Below are positions 12,101 through 24,089 of a stretch of DNA of 64,000 nt, in pieces. Within the stretch, counting starts at the first letter, position 1; each line of letters begins with the position of its first letter. Made by a program: the position numbers and the translations under genes. Below the pieces are notes generated by a model. That model was not told the origin of the DNA, did no database searches, and saw only the letters and a program-made list of their open reading frames with translations. Source of the DNA: Chondrus crispus (Eukaryota; Rhodophyta; Florideophyceae; Gigartinales; Gigartinaceae); the NCBI RefSeq assembly GCF_000350225.1, contig NW_005178809.1, positions 805,429 through 869,428 of the forward strand, given 5' to 3'.

Positions 12101-13640
12101 GGAGTTGAAAAGATTGTGCTTAAGGGACCCGACGTTCCCTAATGGAGTCAGGAAGGGCTATGACGGGGACGCATGGGAAAAGAAATTGCTAGCTTCCTTG
12201 CGCGATTCCGAGGAGCCTGAAGATCAAAAAGTTTCTATTCAGATATCGAACTACGCATATGGCGAAGGATTCCTCTTTTGGATTGGTAACGGTGATAGGA
12301 AGGTTTATGTACCCGACTCTGACGGGCCTGGGTCTGGAAATTATTAAGCATTCCCACGACGTTAGTCACCTTGGAATTGACAAAGTTTTTAACTCTTGCG
12401 CACGCCAGGCGTTTCGGCCTAAGATGTATGAACAAATACTCGAATATGTCAAGTGGTGCCAACAATGCCAGGTTAACAAGAAGCCAAACGCCGCGCCCTC
12501 CGGAGAATTATATGGGCTTCCGGTTCCTAAGAATTTCTGGGATGTTGTTACTACAGATTTCTTGACCGACTTACCGACCTCTACCAACTGTCAGGACGCA
12601 ATCGTGATCATCGTAGACAAGCACTCAAAGCGAGCAATTCTTGCAGCCCTCAAGAATTCTGCTTCTGCTCGGGATGTGGCACAAATTTTCCGGGACAGAC
12701 TGTTTACCAAACACGGGTCACTTTAGAAATTGTGTCCGACAGAGACCTGAAGTCTACTTCACACTACTGGGAGCGTCTGATGGAACGCATCGACACTCCT
12801 CGCAACATGGCCACCAAAGGACACCCGCAGACCGATGATCAATCCGAGAACATGATCCGCAGACTATCTACAATGTTACGCAGCTGTATTCAGAAAGCCC
12901 CGAAAGAATGCGATGTGGCGTTAAGTGAGTTTGAATTCGAGTACAACTCGTCGAGGCGCGCCAGCACTGGACTATTTCATTTCGAAGTGGACCTAGGAAA
13001 AATACTGCAAACTCCATTTACACGCAGACTGGAGCCATTTTCTACACAATGCCAGCAGTTCTTCGATGATCTAGAGCGCAGGAAGTCATACCGCCACATC
13101 ACCCGAGAAAACATCGCAAGCTCGCGTGCACGCCAGAACATCACGCCGACAAAAGGAGGAAACACGTTGAATTTGGAGTTGCAGATTTGGTTATGATAAA
13201 CTTCGAGGCCCTCGATGTTTCTAAACGTCAAGATAACCCACATAAGTGGTGCGCAAAATACCTTGCTCCCCTCTCAGTACAGGAAAATAAAGGTCCGGTT
13301 ACATACAAGATTGAGCTACCGCCCACGTATGAAGCGAGCGCACAACGTCTTTCATGTATCGCATCTCGAAAGATATCACGGGCCTATCGATCAAGACGGC
13401 CGCCTTTGTGTCACTATCGATGCGGACAGAACAGAGGAACAGGAGGTAATCGGTATTTGGATAAGAAGACGGACCGATGCAAGGTCTACTACCTCGTGCA
13501 ATTCGAAGGGCAATCACTGAAAGATGAGGTTTGGATGCAAAATTCAGAGCTAAAATAGTGTTGGGATCTTGTTCGTCAGTACGATCATTCTCAAAAAGCT
13601 TAGGTTCGACGAGGACGTCGAACGCCAAAGAAAAAGTGAA

Positions 13641-13990
13641 TGTACCAAAAAAGTGGCGAATTTATCAACCACCATCAAGGTAATAGTCACTTTCGCCAGT
13701 TTGTCCCTTGCATTTATACTCCAATAGTCGTCAAATATGAAGTGGAGATCTTTCCAGTATTTTGAAATTGTATGCAGTCAGTCGCAGAAATTTCTCACAC
13801 AGCCGTTCGGTCTTGTGAAGTTGCTTGCCGGCAATACTTGTACCGGAGACGATAGCGTCATGGCAAGCAAGAGAACACGAAAAAAGTGTGACACATGATA
13901 AAGAACTGTTCCTGGCCTATAGCTACTGCTCTACAGCTTGTTCATCGTAACAATTGACAGCTTCCCTTCTACAGCTTCCTCATTGTTACA
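13641..13990 (+). repeat. Gypsy 3' LTR
   Basis: This 350-bp LTR follows a purine-rich tract (AAAGAAAAAGTGAA) and is followed by the AGAAC target duplication at 13991-13995. Confidence 0.9.
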
Positions 13991-14264
13991 AGAACCGAAT
14001 AGAAAGCACGCTTCGAAATGTTTCTATGTTACAATTATAAATTTTGCTCACATTTTTCATACTGTAAGGCTGCTATACCATTAGGCCTTCGTGCAAACAC
14101 CACTCACAAGCCGAAGTACTGTGCAGTTGGAACTAATCGAGTGAATCAGAATTTTCAAAATGTTTGCTAGGAAGCACGGTATTTTCAGTTTTCAGTTATC
14201 TGTCTTCGCTTAACTTCCCCGTACAGGGGCGGTTTTCATTACCACACTCTTTTTTATTGCACTA

Positions 14265-16048
14265 CGGTGGATATCGCACTCCTTGGCGCTATGGCACGGC
14301 TTTGTACACGCGTCAAACGTGTAACAGGTGTGTCTGATATATGTACTGTATTTCCAACGACGACAAGAAACCCCACCATAAACATTCTCCAATCTGGTGC
14401 TTATTCCTCAACAAAACGTAGGCTGCTCCCACCAATCAGCCGCCTACTGAAATAGCACGAACGAGACTTTCTTTATTTCAAAAACTTGAAATTCTCTCCC
14501 AACTGAGCCAAGGAGCGTCCGCTTCCCAACTAGAAGTGCAATTCTCATGTTCACGAAGAACTGTGTTTAGTATTTAAAACATCGGTCAACACTCCTTGAA
14601 GAAGCCAATCGGCCCTGGTCCTTACAAATGAAAAGCTTGCTCAAGGCCAAGTTCTCAGAGATCGACTCGCTTCTCTATCAATGGTTAGTGGTCGTACAAT
14701 TCGCCGAGGTACCAATCAACGGGCACACTCTCTCTGCCAAAGCCCTTAACATATGTGATCGCATCACACCATACCTGCGTGATCCCTGTTCATGCAAATC
14801 GCTAGAGAGTGTCAGGGCGACACCCGCATGGGTCACAAGGCTTGTTCGGAGAACAGGTCTGAGGAGTGTCAATCTTCATGGAAAAGAAGCGGCAGTGAAA
14901 ATATCTGATGTCGCAGGAAGAATCGGGGAGCCACGAGCGGCACTGGACACTTTTAAGCCAGAATGCATATTCAATATGGACGATACCGGGCTCTTTTTAA
15001 AGTTGTTTCCAAGGCGGTCGAACTTCATGCTCGGGGAAAATAAGCGTCTCTTGAGAGAGACAAAGGAACTGGGTGCTAATAATAAGGTGGGTGCATTGGT
15101 TTGTACGAACGCTACCGGTTCTTCTAAGCTTCTTATTGCCCTCATCGGAAAGTCTGCAAACCCAAGCCGTTTCCGTGCAGGACAACCTGCAGTGCGTGAC
15201 TTCATTCAACATAATGCATGGGCTGCCAGTGTCACATTTAAAATGGTTTATGACGGTGTTCTTTCCGTTTATTAGAATGTTTCTATCAGAGCTTCGGAAG
15301 TTGATAATGGATTATTGCGGACCACATGGTACGGATGTTTTGGATCACAGAAAAGAAGTTGAAATTTTGACGCTTCCTCCAAACTGTACAGCCAAGTTTC
15401 AACCGATGGATATGGGTGTGATAACAGCGTTTTGGTTATGGTACGGAAGACTTTTCTGGTTAGAGTACCAGAAACTGTAGGAGACAGGGATGAACCAAGA
15501 CCAGCCGCAAAAGTATGAAAGCAGGTATGCGAAGTTTGGACGAAGGATATGACCCAAGTATGTTGGATGTTGCCGATGTAATAAAACAAGCATAGGAGAA
15601 AGTATCGGAAAAGACGATTCCGTAGTACTTGCATAATGCTGAAATACTACCTAGAGCAGTACAGTGCGAGTTGCTCTTGTTGAGGGGGTGTTTGAAACCA
15701 TTGTGAACTCTTTTGCATCGCAAAAAGAGGGGATGGTCTTGACAAAATTGAATAATTGAGTGACGCGGAGGTGGATGTGATGGTTGGAAGGCAAAGAAAG
15801 TCAGTAGTTGAGATATCAAATTCGTTTAAAGATGCAGAAATGTACGTGGCAGATGTTGGACATACGTTTGCCGGCGAGGCCCGTCACCGAGCAAAAAGAT
15901 CGCTGCTTGATTCGTTTCATATGCCAAACAAAAACAAAGCTTGGATATACCTTGATGGTTGAGTATCTCAATAAGTAAAACGTTCAATTTCGCATTATGA
16001 TAATATCGCACTATTTGGGAAAATGGCTCCGGATGCGATATCTTGATG
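14265..16048 (+). mobile_element. Decayed pogo/Tigger-type DNA transposon
   Basis: Three blocks of a pogo/Tigger transposase are visible. A psq-type helix-turn-helix (KLEILSQLSQGASASQLEVQF) is read from 14473. A Tc5/CENP-B-type DNA-binding block (FSEIDSLLYQWL ... LSAKALNICDRI) starts at 14628. The DDE_1 catalytic core has FNMDDTGLFLKLFP (first acid near 14979), LIMDYCGPH (second, near 15320) and LPPNCTAKFQPMDMGVI (third, near 15408). The frame changes between the first and second acids, near 15200-15275, and a stop (near 14576) separates the first two DNA-binding blocks, so the gene is dead. Possible ends are TA dinucleotides at 14263 and 16049 next to an inverted GATATCGCA pair (14270-14278 and 16034-16042); these ends are tentative. 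Confidence 0.75.
14628..15480 (+). pseudogene. pogo/Tigger transposase, DNA-binding and DDE core
   Basis: The frame 14628-15275 carries the Tc5-type DNA-binding block and the first catalytic Asp. The rest of the core is in another frame, ending at 15480 (TAG). The conserved GALVCTNATGSSKLL and LIALIGKSANPSRFR stretch between them is typical of Tigger proteins. A cut-and-paste transposase of this family would act in the nucleus on its terminal repeats and duplicate TA. Here at least one frameshift lies between the first and second catalytic acids, and Asn of the usual DN pair reads Tyr, so activity is not expected. It could have been an intact Tigger copy before decay; no second copy is present for comparison. 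Confidence 0.75.
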
Positions 16049-16239
16049 TATGGACTGTATCAAGAGCTGTAAGTCTTTACGCAAATCATTGGTCCAGTTC
16101 CAAAAAGAACCTGTCTTTATAATAGACCTTGGTCTTGCGTTAAATGTCAGGATTGTACGCCTGTGGAGCACCCTGCCAGACTGCAACCACATCAATCTAC
16201 CTCTACTCCTTTCCATCACCCCTTTTCCCAGCGCCCGAA

Positions 16240-17480
16240 AATGGCATCCGTCTCCTCCGCACAATCTGGAAGAGAATGTCTTTTGCTGTCACATGCTGCC
16301 GTGGAGCTCTGTGCTGACTTGAAAGAGTTTGACACCGACTACGACGTAATTGATACGGATGATGAAGTGAAAACCGAGTCTCCTGTTTATGATCAATGTT
16401 GTGAAAGTGGAGGGTCCGGTTCAATCATTCAGATGACCAATGTTAGCCCTACAGAAATTTACCGCGCTTGTAGCGGCCTGTAGAAGGCAATCAACGAAAA
16501 TTAGAAGGCCGGATGGGGCCGAAAATGTTCACACACTCCCCAAGATGTCTTTTTAGGACACTTGCCATGCTTAAGCACCGAGAAAAACGGGAACTCTTGG
16601 GTAAGATGTTCAGCTCTAAAAGTCAAAAATTCCGGCGTATGATTCTGAAATTCGTAGACATTACATCTCGTCTCCCGACTTTGAACACTATGCGGGATAT
16701 CAAATTAAAAAGTGGAAAATGAAGTTCATGGTAGGCATGAAAATTGGATTTAAAAACTACCTTATGGCTCGGTACGCCACATATATCACATTTCTGCAAA
16801 GCTTCCTGCCCAGCGGCAGCTTGGAGGAAGGGAAAGTGTACTATAGTGGCAAGCACAAACTTTATGAGTACAGGGCACTGAATTGTCGCTACTTCAGAAT
16901 GGCAGTGCTCAAAACCCCGAGTCGGTGTCTGATTTTAAAATGTTTGAGGGGACGACTTCCTTTCATGCCAAGCAACTGTGCAAAAGGGAAGGTGAAAATT
17001 GTAGGGACGATGACTGGCCTTGGTCGGACGAGTTCCGGATTCAATGGGCTCTACTATGTGCTGAGGGATTGTATGGGGCTAAGGAGTTCGGTCATGTGTT
17101 ATCCATCCCACGAAACCCCCATCAACAGCACATTGACGCAAGCTGAGGTTTCAGATAGCAGGCATGTCTCAAGTGATAGAAGCATTGTGGAAAATGGGTT
17201 TGAAAGGCTTTGTGGATTTTGAAACGTGGTGGCGTCAAAGGGGAAATGGAGTGAGGCGAGCTGTGATAGAATATTTCGGTTATGTGTATAACTGACGAAC
17301 TTTCATGTGCACAAATATGTTCTACGTGATAAAGACACCAGATTTTTGACGACAAGCAAGAACCACCAGTATCATATCGCAGTTACGCAGATTCAGAAAC
17401 GTCGTCAGGTGCAGAGGAAGTATCGCGACAAACGTGTTGGAAGAGATGAAATGCATTTTGGATCTGTAAACAGCACATAA
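16240..17480 (+). pseudogene. Decayed DDE_Tnp_4-superfamily transposase
   Basis: Fragments in changing frames line up with one DDE-superfamily endonuclease protein. An N-terminal part is read from 16240 (MASVSSAQSGRECLL; residues EFDTDYDVIDTDDEVKTES). Then come a block with LAMLKHREKRELLGKMF near 16560, EGKVYYSGKHKLYEYRA near 16830, PESVSDFKMFEGTTSFH near 16920, and the acidic DRSIVENGFERLCGF near 17180. A C-terminal part near 17290 is followed by the VQRKYRDKRVGRDEMHFGS tail to about 17470. I recall this pattern from repeated transposases in oomycetes and algae. There are at least four frame changes. No terminal repeats were found. It is a plain DNA-transposon relic, independent of the neighbouring pogo copy. 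Confidence 0.6.
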
Positions 17481-17633
17481 GAGACCGACTTGAACTCGTC
17501 GTGTTTTCCGGGTCGAACGACACACTTCACAACTTTGCATCACACTATTCCTCGTCGGGCGTAGATTCTCGGGCGCTACCCGAACCCCACAAGTGCCCCA
17601 TCACGGTGATGGGGACCATCAACAACCAGCAAG

Positions 17634-17860
17634 CGGGAGAGGGGTAATGCGCGTGGGTCAGCGCGGAGGCGTGCGATTCACTACGTACGGGGCAGGAAGG
17701 GCGGAGGTGAGCAGGCGGAAGAAGTGAGAGGGTGGATGGGACCCGGCGGGAGAGCGGGGAATGCTGGCGGGTCAGCGCGAAGGCGTGTGATGCACTGGGT
17801 GCCGATACAGAAGGGGAGAGTTGGGCGGAGGGATGAAGTGGAAGGGTGGATGGTCGCGGA
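17634..17860. repeat. Degenerate two-copy tandem repeat, period ~113 bp
   Basis: A G-rich unit starting CGGGAGAG ... GGGTCAGCGCGGAGGCGTG at 17634 recurs at 17747 with substitutions (GGGTCAGCGCGAAGGCGTG) and ends near 17857 with AGAGGGTGGATGG-like bases. A partial third start follows. Confidence 0.65.
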
Positions 17861-17913
17861 CAGGAGAGAGAATAGGGGGAGGCTAGACACGAAAAATGCA
17901 AGGGTGGAACGGT

Positions 17914-18036
17914 CAGTGTACGGGCAAAAAAGGGGTATGAAGGCTACCGCCTCACATCGAAAAATACGCGTGTCACAGTGAGTACCGGCAAAAAGCGGGT
18001 GTGATGGCTACCTCCTCACACTCATGCGAGTGCGAC
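17914..18036. repeat. Degenerate two-copy tandem repeat, period ~61 bp
   Basis: CAGTGTACGGGCAAAAAAGG ... GGCTACCGCCTCACA (from 17914) is repeated as CAGTGAGTACCGGCAAAAAGC ... GGCTACCTCCTCACA (from 17976). The two copies are about 75-80% alike by eye. Confidence 0.55.
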
Positions 18037-20165
18037 AAGGAGGTGGTGTCCCTCGGGTAGATCTCTCGCAGAGGATCGTTGGATAGAATGACCGTGAAAT
18101 TTGTAACTGTACAATTGCCATATCCGGTTACACTTGCGCCATATTTAATATATCATAACGATATTGACGAAAGCACTGAGGATAACCCATTATGATCAAA
18201 AAATTTCGTGAAGACCAAGTACTTACAAATTCTATTTTTGTTCTGTACATGAATTTAATCTTTCTGCACGAACGGAAGATATGCATTTGAGACCTTGTTG
18301 AACACCTTTATGAGCTTCAACTGTGGCATTTAATGAGGACTTTAAGGAATTAGAATTCCGAGAGAGCCGCGATATAGTACTACAAAGTGGCACGTGCCAC
18401 TTTGAAAAATGCGACCCTTCGAATAGTGGTAAGTGCCTTTGCATTCATTTATCACACCACCACGATGGCAGATAGCAGACAGTGCGCCGGCGGGTGGCCG
18501 TGTCATGGGCGCCACGATTCGTTGCCAAGCGGTCCGTTGGTAGCAATGGGTGTTTTCATCAGGACACCGCATTCCAATGTTTTGAGCTGTCCTCTGCAAC
18601 AAACCAAATATAGTTGGCAGTAAAAGCGTGAACGACTCGTCAAGCTGTGCTGACGGTCAATGTCCCCCAAAACTATTCAAGCAAAATCGCAGCTGCGATT
18701 GCATAAATATAGCTTATCATTCCGAACAATCACAAACACCGGCCCTTCCGATAAAAAACAATTCTATGCTTTTCTCCATTCCCAAGTTGTCAATTCGAGG
18801 CGCCATATATCCATAGATCGAGCGCCCACTCTACGTTCTCGTCAAGATTTCTCGTTTCTCTAAATGGCCAACGACACAGCCCGCTGTTCATGGTGAGGCC
18901 ATGTCCATCAAAGCAGAGCTGGAAGCTGTCGTTACGAAAGTATCTCAAAGGGAAAGTGTGATACAAAGAAGACGGTCTGTTTGTAACGTCCGCGGTATGG
19001 ACGCAGCAGTTTCATATAAAGGCGCGCGTTACAGTCAAAAATATTGCCTAAGCAAAGTGGATCAGAGAAAGTAGTTAAGATGGTAGGGGAAAGTGAAGCT
19101 CTTCGGAAGACAATGGATATGATACCAGTTATATCGACAGCGTTGATGAAACTGGATTATTTTACAAGCTTCTCCCTCGAAGTACATACCCCCTGCCTAC
19201 AGAGGATAAGCAATCTCTCTGTTGAACCAAGACAATGAAAGCGAAAGAGAGAGTCACCGCTTTAGTTTGCACTCATGTGAACGGGACGACAAAAATGTTT
19301 ATGGCTTTTATTAAGAAGCCCATAACTTTCGGGTGTTTCAGACCTCCACGTTGCCCTGCGCCGTATTTCAGCCAGCGAAGGGCCTTGTCCGACTCTAAAT
19401 ATTTGAGCTAAGGTTCGATGATGTGTTTTTGCTTTGTAATTGGCGGCGGAACTCAAGACCAGTCGCGGTCGTTATAGATAATTTCGGCCCTCATAGAACC
19501 AAGCTGAAAGATAGGAACAATCAGGTGAACATTACTACTTTGGCCACTAATTGTACATCACGCTACCAACGGAAGGTTCTGGGCATCATTGCTGCCTGAT
19601 AGTGATTGTAGAAACAACAAAATGTGTCGAAATATTTATCGGTTTTAGAGTAGGAAGAGATTGCAAGAAGAGGGGGCAAAGCTTTGCCGCGGTCCGAGGG
19701 GTTTCTCATGTTGGTATAATCCTCATATCCTCGAAACCGCGACCTTGAGAGAAATACCTGGGCTCGTGTTTGAGTCAAAACTATTACGAGAGGTTGGATA
19801 CAAACAGGAATATTTCCGGTAGTCTTTCAAGCTAAACTAATATCACGGCACGGGAAAACGCGAGGCATACGGCTGCCCTTTGACAGAAGGTTATTTGACG
19901 AGTTGTCGTCGATGATGTAGGAACTTAAGCTAGAGCTTCCATCCGATGACGTTTTTCGATTGGATTGATATGGAGGATGGTATAGAAATCGTCGTAAAAT
20001 AGATAAAGACTGAGGGTGCCGACAGCATCAAAGAAGCTGTAGCTGGTGATATCTTTGACGATTCTGTTGGAGACGAAATGTCAAGACATAGTGCAGAGCA
20101 CTGACCGCCCCGCTTAAACGCGGTGCTGTACGATAGCACACACGGCATGCCACACTATCATAAGT
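18037..20165. other. Non-genic stretch with one perfect palindrome
   Basis: Only short open frames of no recognisable family occur here. The notable item is a perfect 22-bp palindrome at 18383-18404 (CAAAGTGGCAC and its complement). No gene is supported. Confidence 0.5.
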
Positions 20166-20167
20166 GA

Positions 20168-20335
20168 CCTACCACGTGTAACCCTGTATAATTCTCCACA
20201 GCACTGACTAGGTGTAAGCTCCACGGAGTCCTGTCGAAGTACTGACAGTTCTACCCACGTGTACCCGTTTTATACATCACGTTTATCCGTGCCACGCCCC
20301 ACGTGTACCCGTGGCCCACCACCACGTGTCACGGG
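20168..20335. promoter_or_regulatory. Cluster of four CACGTG boxes
   Basis: CCACGTGT occurs four times within about 160 bases (near 20171, 20255, 20299 and 20321), mostly in the context CCACGTGTACCCGT. CACGTG is the core of the G-box/E-box bound by bZIP and bHLH proteins in many eukaryotes. No clear gene follows; the next block is a candidate solo LTR. It is therefore either a small tandem repeat or a regulatory cluster, and I cannot tell which. Confidence 0.4.
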
Positions 20336-20781
20336 TGTCGTGCCCCTTTATTTTAATTAGTATTATTATTATTATTGTATTCCGACGTCGACTTCTATAT
20401 AGTCGACGTCCGACCCTACGTAAATCCACACGAAGCCTTGGGTCTACAACCTTAGCTTTTGGAACGGGAGTTGTAGCCTTGCGCATAGTATTAGCCTACC
20501 GCTTTACTACGCGACCTATCTACCTCACCCGGTTCCCACCTATCTCTTCCGCGCGCGTCCCCGTTTCCCTACAGTCCCTACGCGCGCCAGCCTGTCCCTA
20601 CCGCTCCGCCCCTCCCCGGCGTGTCCTCCATTTCCTTTTCCCCCTTTAATTCCCTACTGCGCATCGCACCCGGTCCCGTACTTGTCCCTTACGGGTGGTC
20701 TCCCGACAACCCCCCAACGCGCCCCCGAACGCGCGCGCTCTGCCAGAGGGGGATCTACTCTTTCCCCCTCAGGGCACGACA
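20336..20781. mobile_element. Candidate solo LTR (446 bp)
   Basis: The segment begins TGTCGTGCCC and ends with its exact complement GGGCACGACA, giving the TG...CA ends of an LTR with 10-bp inverted termini. Inside are a TATA-like CTATATAG in the loop of a 9-bp hairpin (20384-20410) and a C-rich second half. No internal retroelement region and no target duplication is evident, so it could be a solo LTR or another short inverted-end repeat. Confidence 0.4.
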
Positions 20782-23700
20782 CATAGTGATGACGACTCTC
20801 CTGCATAAGAGGAGCCTTAAAGTGGATGGAGTGGGGGAGTGTTGCTCCTTTTCCGACTTCATTGCAAGTCTCAGCCATCTTTTCAGAAATTGAAAAAGCA
20901 TGCGCTCCAGATGGGCTTGAAGAATTTCCAATGTATATTGCAAAGCGAGAGATGTTTTCAATCAGTGTGGGATTGTGAGATAGCTCGCGACAGAAAGTCA
21001 ATCAATCCTAACTGATTTCTTCGTTCCCAAATACGGAGAAGCCAATGTCCTCTTTAAGTGCAATAACTCATTACACTTAATGAGGACATTGGCGACCTTG
21101 AAGGTATAGTAATACCCTTCCAAAAGTGCTATTTAGAAGCCCTTGTCACGGGGGAGCATTATTGAGTGCGTTCAACTTTACTGAGGTAATGAGAGAGACA
21201 ACGGACAAGTCGAGGGCTGGCCCACCATCCGGGTAAACGCGATTTCTGGCAGTCGGATAGATATAGTCACGTGGTTCCTTGCGCGTACTCCTAAACCCTT
21301 TTTGTTTCACTTAGGGCGATGAAAGTATATCCATTTTGCTTTGCTCACAAGAAAGTTCAATCATGATGATTTTGAAGAATGTTTACTTTCTGTGCTGTTG
21401 ACTTCGGCAAGTGCGCCTTACAAGGAAGGCCGAAATGCCTTCCAGTATTTGCTTGTCGTTTGCAATAGCAAACGTTTCGTCATGTGTATTCAGATCAAGG
21501 TGAACCATTTGCACCTCGCTCTAACGCCACGCTACATCAAACTTAGACTCTATACGCGTCTGAATCTAAAAGAGAAGCTCAATTCACCGCATAGAAAGAA
21601 CTTTATCGCTGCTCTTCTCCGTGCATTTCTTCAAAGCGGTCTCAACTCCTAGCACCTTCTGGTGATACAGCTGAAGCTTATCCGATCCGCTATGGGTTAC
21701 ACATTTCCTGAACATCACAATAACATCATTTAATGCAGTTGACGTCAGTGCGAAAGGCAATATCCACTAACCAGGTGGACAAACTTCAAAACATTAATCT
21801 TCAACTCTCACATCTGAGGGTAGCGTAGTTGCAACCAGTATCTCTGGAGTACTTTTCCAGTTGACTTCACAGAAGTCCGTATTATTATTTCGTCACCAAC
21901 CGATCTCGAGCACATCCATAGAGCTGCAAGAGTTTGACTTATCACAGGCATCTTCATGACATGCGCCGCTCTTTCGGCTGGTGGCTTCCATCGCCTAAGT
22001 ACTTACATTCCCAACAACTATAGAAACAGCCCAGTGGTGTCGAACTGCAGATTTCGTGCCTACGTTTGGATTCGCTCTGAAGTTGTTCGAAACTATTTCG
22101 TGACGTCTGCGTGACGATTTAGCAAACAGGGCAAAACCGAAACGTGTTTTGTGGCTTCTACTTTTCCTGAAGTGCTATGCCAGCGTAAGTGTGAATATAT
22201 CCCTTGTCACCGCCGACGAAAAAGACCTTCCGCATTCGGTCATTGACTTTTCTGCACCTCATTTCTGGTCTCTCGCTAGTAGATTTCCGTAAATAAATAT
22301 TTACATGATCAAGAGGATTTGTTAGCAGAAACTGATGAGGATATCTATTTTGCACGATTAATTGGCACGAGTTAATTGCCGAAAATACCAGCACGGGATA
22401 AGCGGTGTCAGTTGATGGGAAGGATTGTTGCATTTAGGAATCAAGACCGCTAAACCGAACGTGGTTTTCATACGAGTTCAAGGGACCTGGGCTTGGCTAT
22501 GAAGTTGGTCTTTCCATTAAACTTAGTCGCATTATATAGATTTATGGATCATTTCTATGCGGTTCTTGCCCTGATTTAAATATATTTCGCCTCTGGTTGT
22601 AGTCCCAGCCTGATTATATAGAACGCGTCGTAGCAGATGGCGGTTATCTCGCTGAACGGGTGTTGAGAGATGCTGGGTTTGTGGATAGAGTATACATTGA
22701 TCCTAGTCGAAAGCAAAATCGGCTTGAAACAGTGTATTGACGTATCAGGCTGCTCACGGATCTGTGAAAAGATTCAGTCGTAATCTACAGCTGCATTCGT
22801 CCTGCTTTCATGCTCTCTCCAATGCTCCAAAAATGGCCTTTCTGGCGGCTGTGGGCTGGTTTTGAAAGCAATTTTTTGCATATCTTCTGGGCTCTGTGAT
22901 GGACCGGTAAGCTCCTCCCTATCTTCCACCTCCTTCACAAAACAGGGAATCTCCGATTTTCCGGACGTCATTCTTTCACTAAAAACTCTCGAATCATCTC
23001 GCATTCGCAGATGCAGACCTGCACGAAGCAGGACGAAGCCACCAATGTTTATTTTGAGCCAGCGTCGCATTTCGTTTGTAGCCTACTGCGCCCGAAAGGA
23101 CCGTTTCGCATCCGTTGTTCGTTCTGTCTTTTTGGTGCTGCTGCAACTACTTTCCAGCCTTAACAGTCTTGGCCACCCCTCGGCCATCGACTTAAACATG
23201 TTCTTGTGTGGAAAAACAATACGGTGGTCTAGTTTCAAGGCAAGGGAGTCGGGGGAAGAGGGTGTAAAGTCTGAATTGTGTTCAGTTTTTCGCGACCAGG
23301 CTCAAGACAGGGAAGCTATCGCTGGGTAGCATATACCTACATTGCGTCTTAAAGGTGGCAACTGAGGCGACAAACGTGTATTGCATATTGCATAGCAGTT
23401 AAATATATCTGTAAGAAGATACTGCATCACAAAAAGGCTTGTTGTTCGATGTGATGCCGAGGCAAGGCTTTAAGGGCTGTTCCAGTTGCCCGCCAATTCC
23501 AGAAGCTGAATTGTGAGGAACTAAACCCTCCCGACAAAGTTCTGTCATTTTCACCCCGCCTGCATGCGCTGCCAAGCTGCAAACGATGGTTCATTCCTTG
23601 AAGCTCTTTGTGATATGGTTTGTCGCAAATTTGAACACCGTTTACTTTGAGAAGTAAGACTGGTATGTCCAGCTCTGTAATGTTATGTCAGCTCACGTCT

Positions 23701-24085
23701 GGCATACGGTTGAGTTATTTGCAGGTGGACTTAAGGAAAGTGGGGTTCTCCAACACTCTTTTTCCCGCATGCACTCTAAACCAGAACTTAATCCTAGCAA
23801 AGCCTTTCTGTTTGAAAAAGGCACCAAAAACCACGTCGAAGAAGTCATTGAGTACGTTTGGGTCTTCTGGAGAGGAAATGGCGAGATGAATGCTGAGGCA
23901 GTTGAAAATACGTGCTTTGCTTCGAGCTAGGTGTTCATAGAATTACTTGTCTGTTCTACCCTTTGACCTTGTTTCTTTTGATAGAATGACTTTCTATTGT
24001 GCACAATAGATTTCGTTGCAGTTACGCTGATAAAGCAGTCTGAGAGCGAAGAAAAATGGGAAGGCTTCCACTTCTGCATATGTAG
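20782..24085. other. Non-genic stretch with several hairpins
   Basis: No recognisable gene. Structures seen: a 20-bp-arm hairpin with one mismatch at 21041-21093; two adjacent hairpins at 21424-21443 (GGAAGGC/GCCTTCC) and 21457-21474 (CGTTTGC/GCAAACG); and a perfect 18-bp palindrome at 23993-24010. Open frames such as 22862-23329 and 21341-21652 have no family resemblance that I can support. Confidence 0.5.
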
Positions 24086-24089
24086 ATCT

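Larger units (their letters stand above)
8797..13990 (+). mobile_element. Gypsy (chromovirus-type) LTR retrotransposon, full length, broken
   Basis: The two LTRs are 8797-9148 and 13641-13990. Both start TGTA and end TGTTACA, and the element is flanked by a perfect 5-bp target duplication AGAAC (8792-8796 and 13991-13995). Parts in order: primer site at 9151-9173, gag (about 9187-10100), protease (DPGATHAFVS block near 10280), reverse transcriptase (10.66-11.55 kb), RNase H (11.65-12.1 kb), integrase (12.3-13.1 kb) and a C-terminal chromodomain-like tail (YYLVQFEGQS ... EVWMQNSEL, 13.48-13.56 kb), which places it among chromoviruses. The LTRs differ by eye at roughly one base in ten, so the insertion is old. 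The coding region is broken in roughly ten places. Confidence 0.92.

Noticed and set aside
20311-20649. 112-residue frame over the candidate solo LTR
   Set aside because: Starts with GTG only and reads through C-rich LTR-like sequence.
22774-23329. Overlapping frames on both strands
   Set aside because: Neither strand shows a domain; both contain spacer-like composition.
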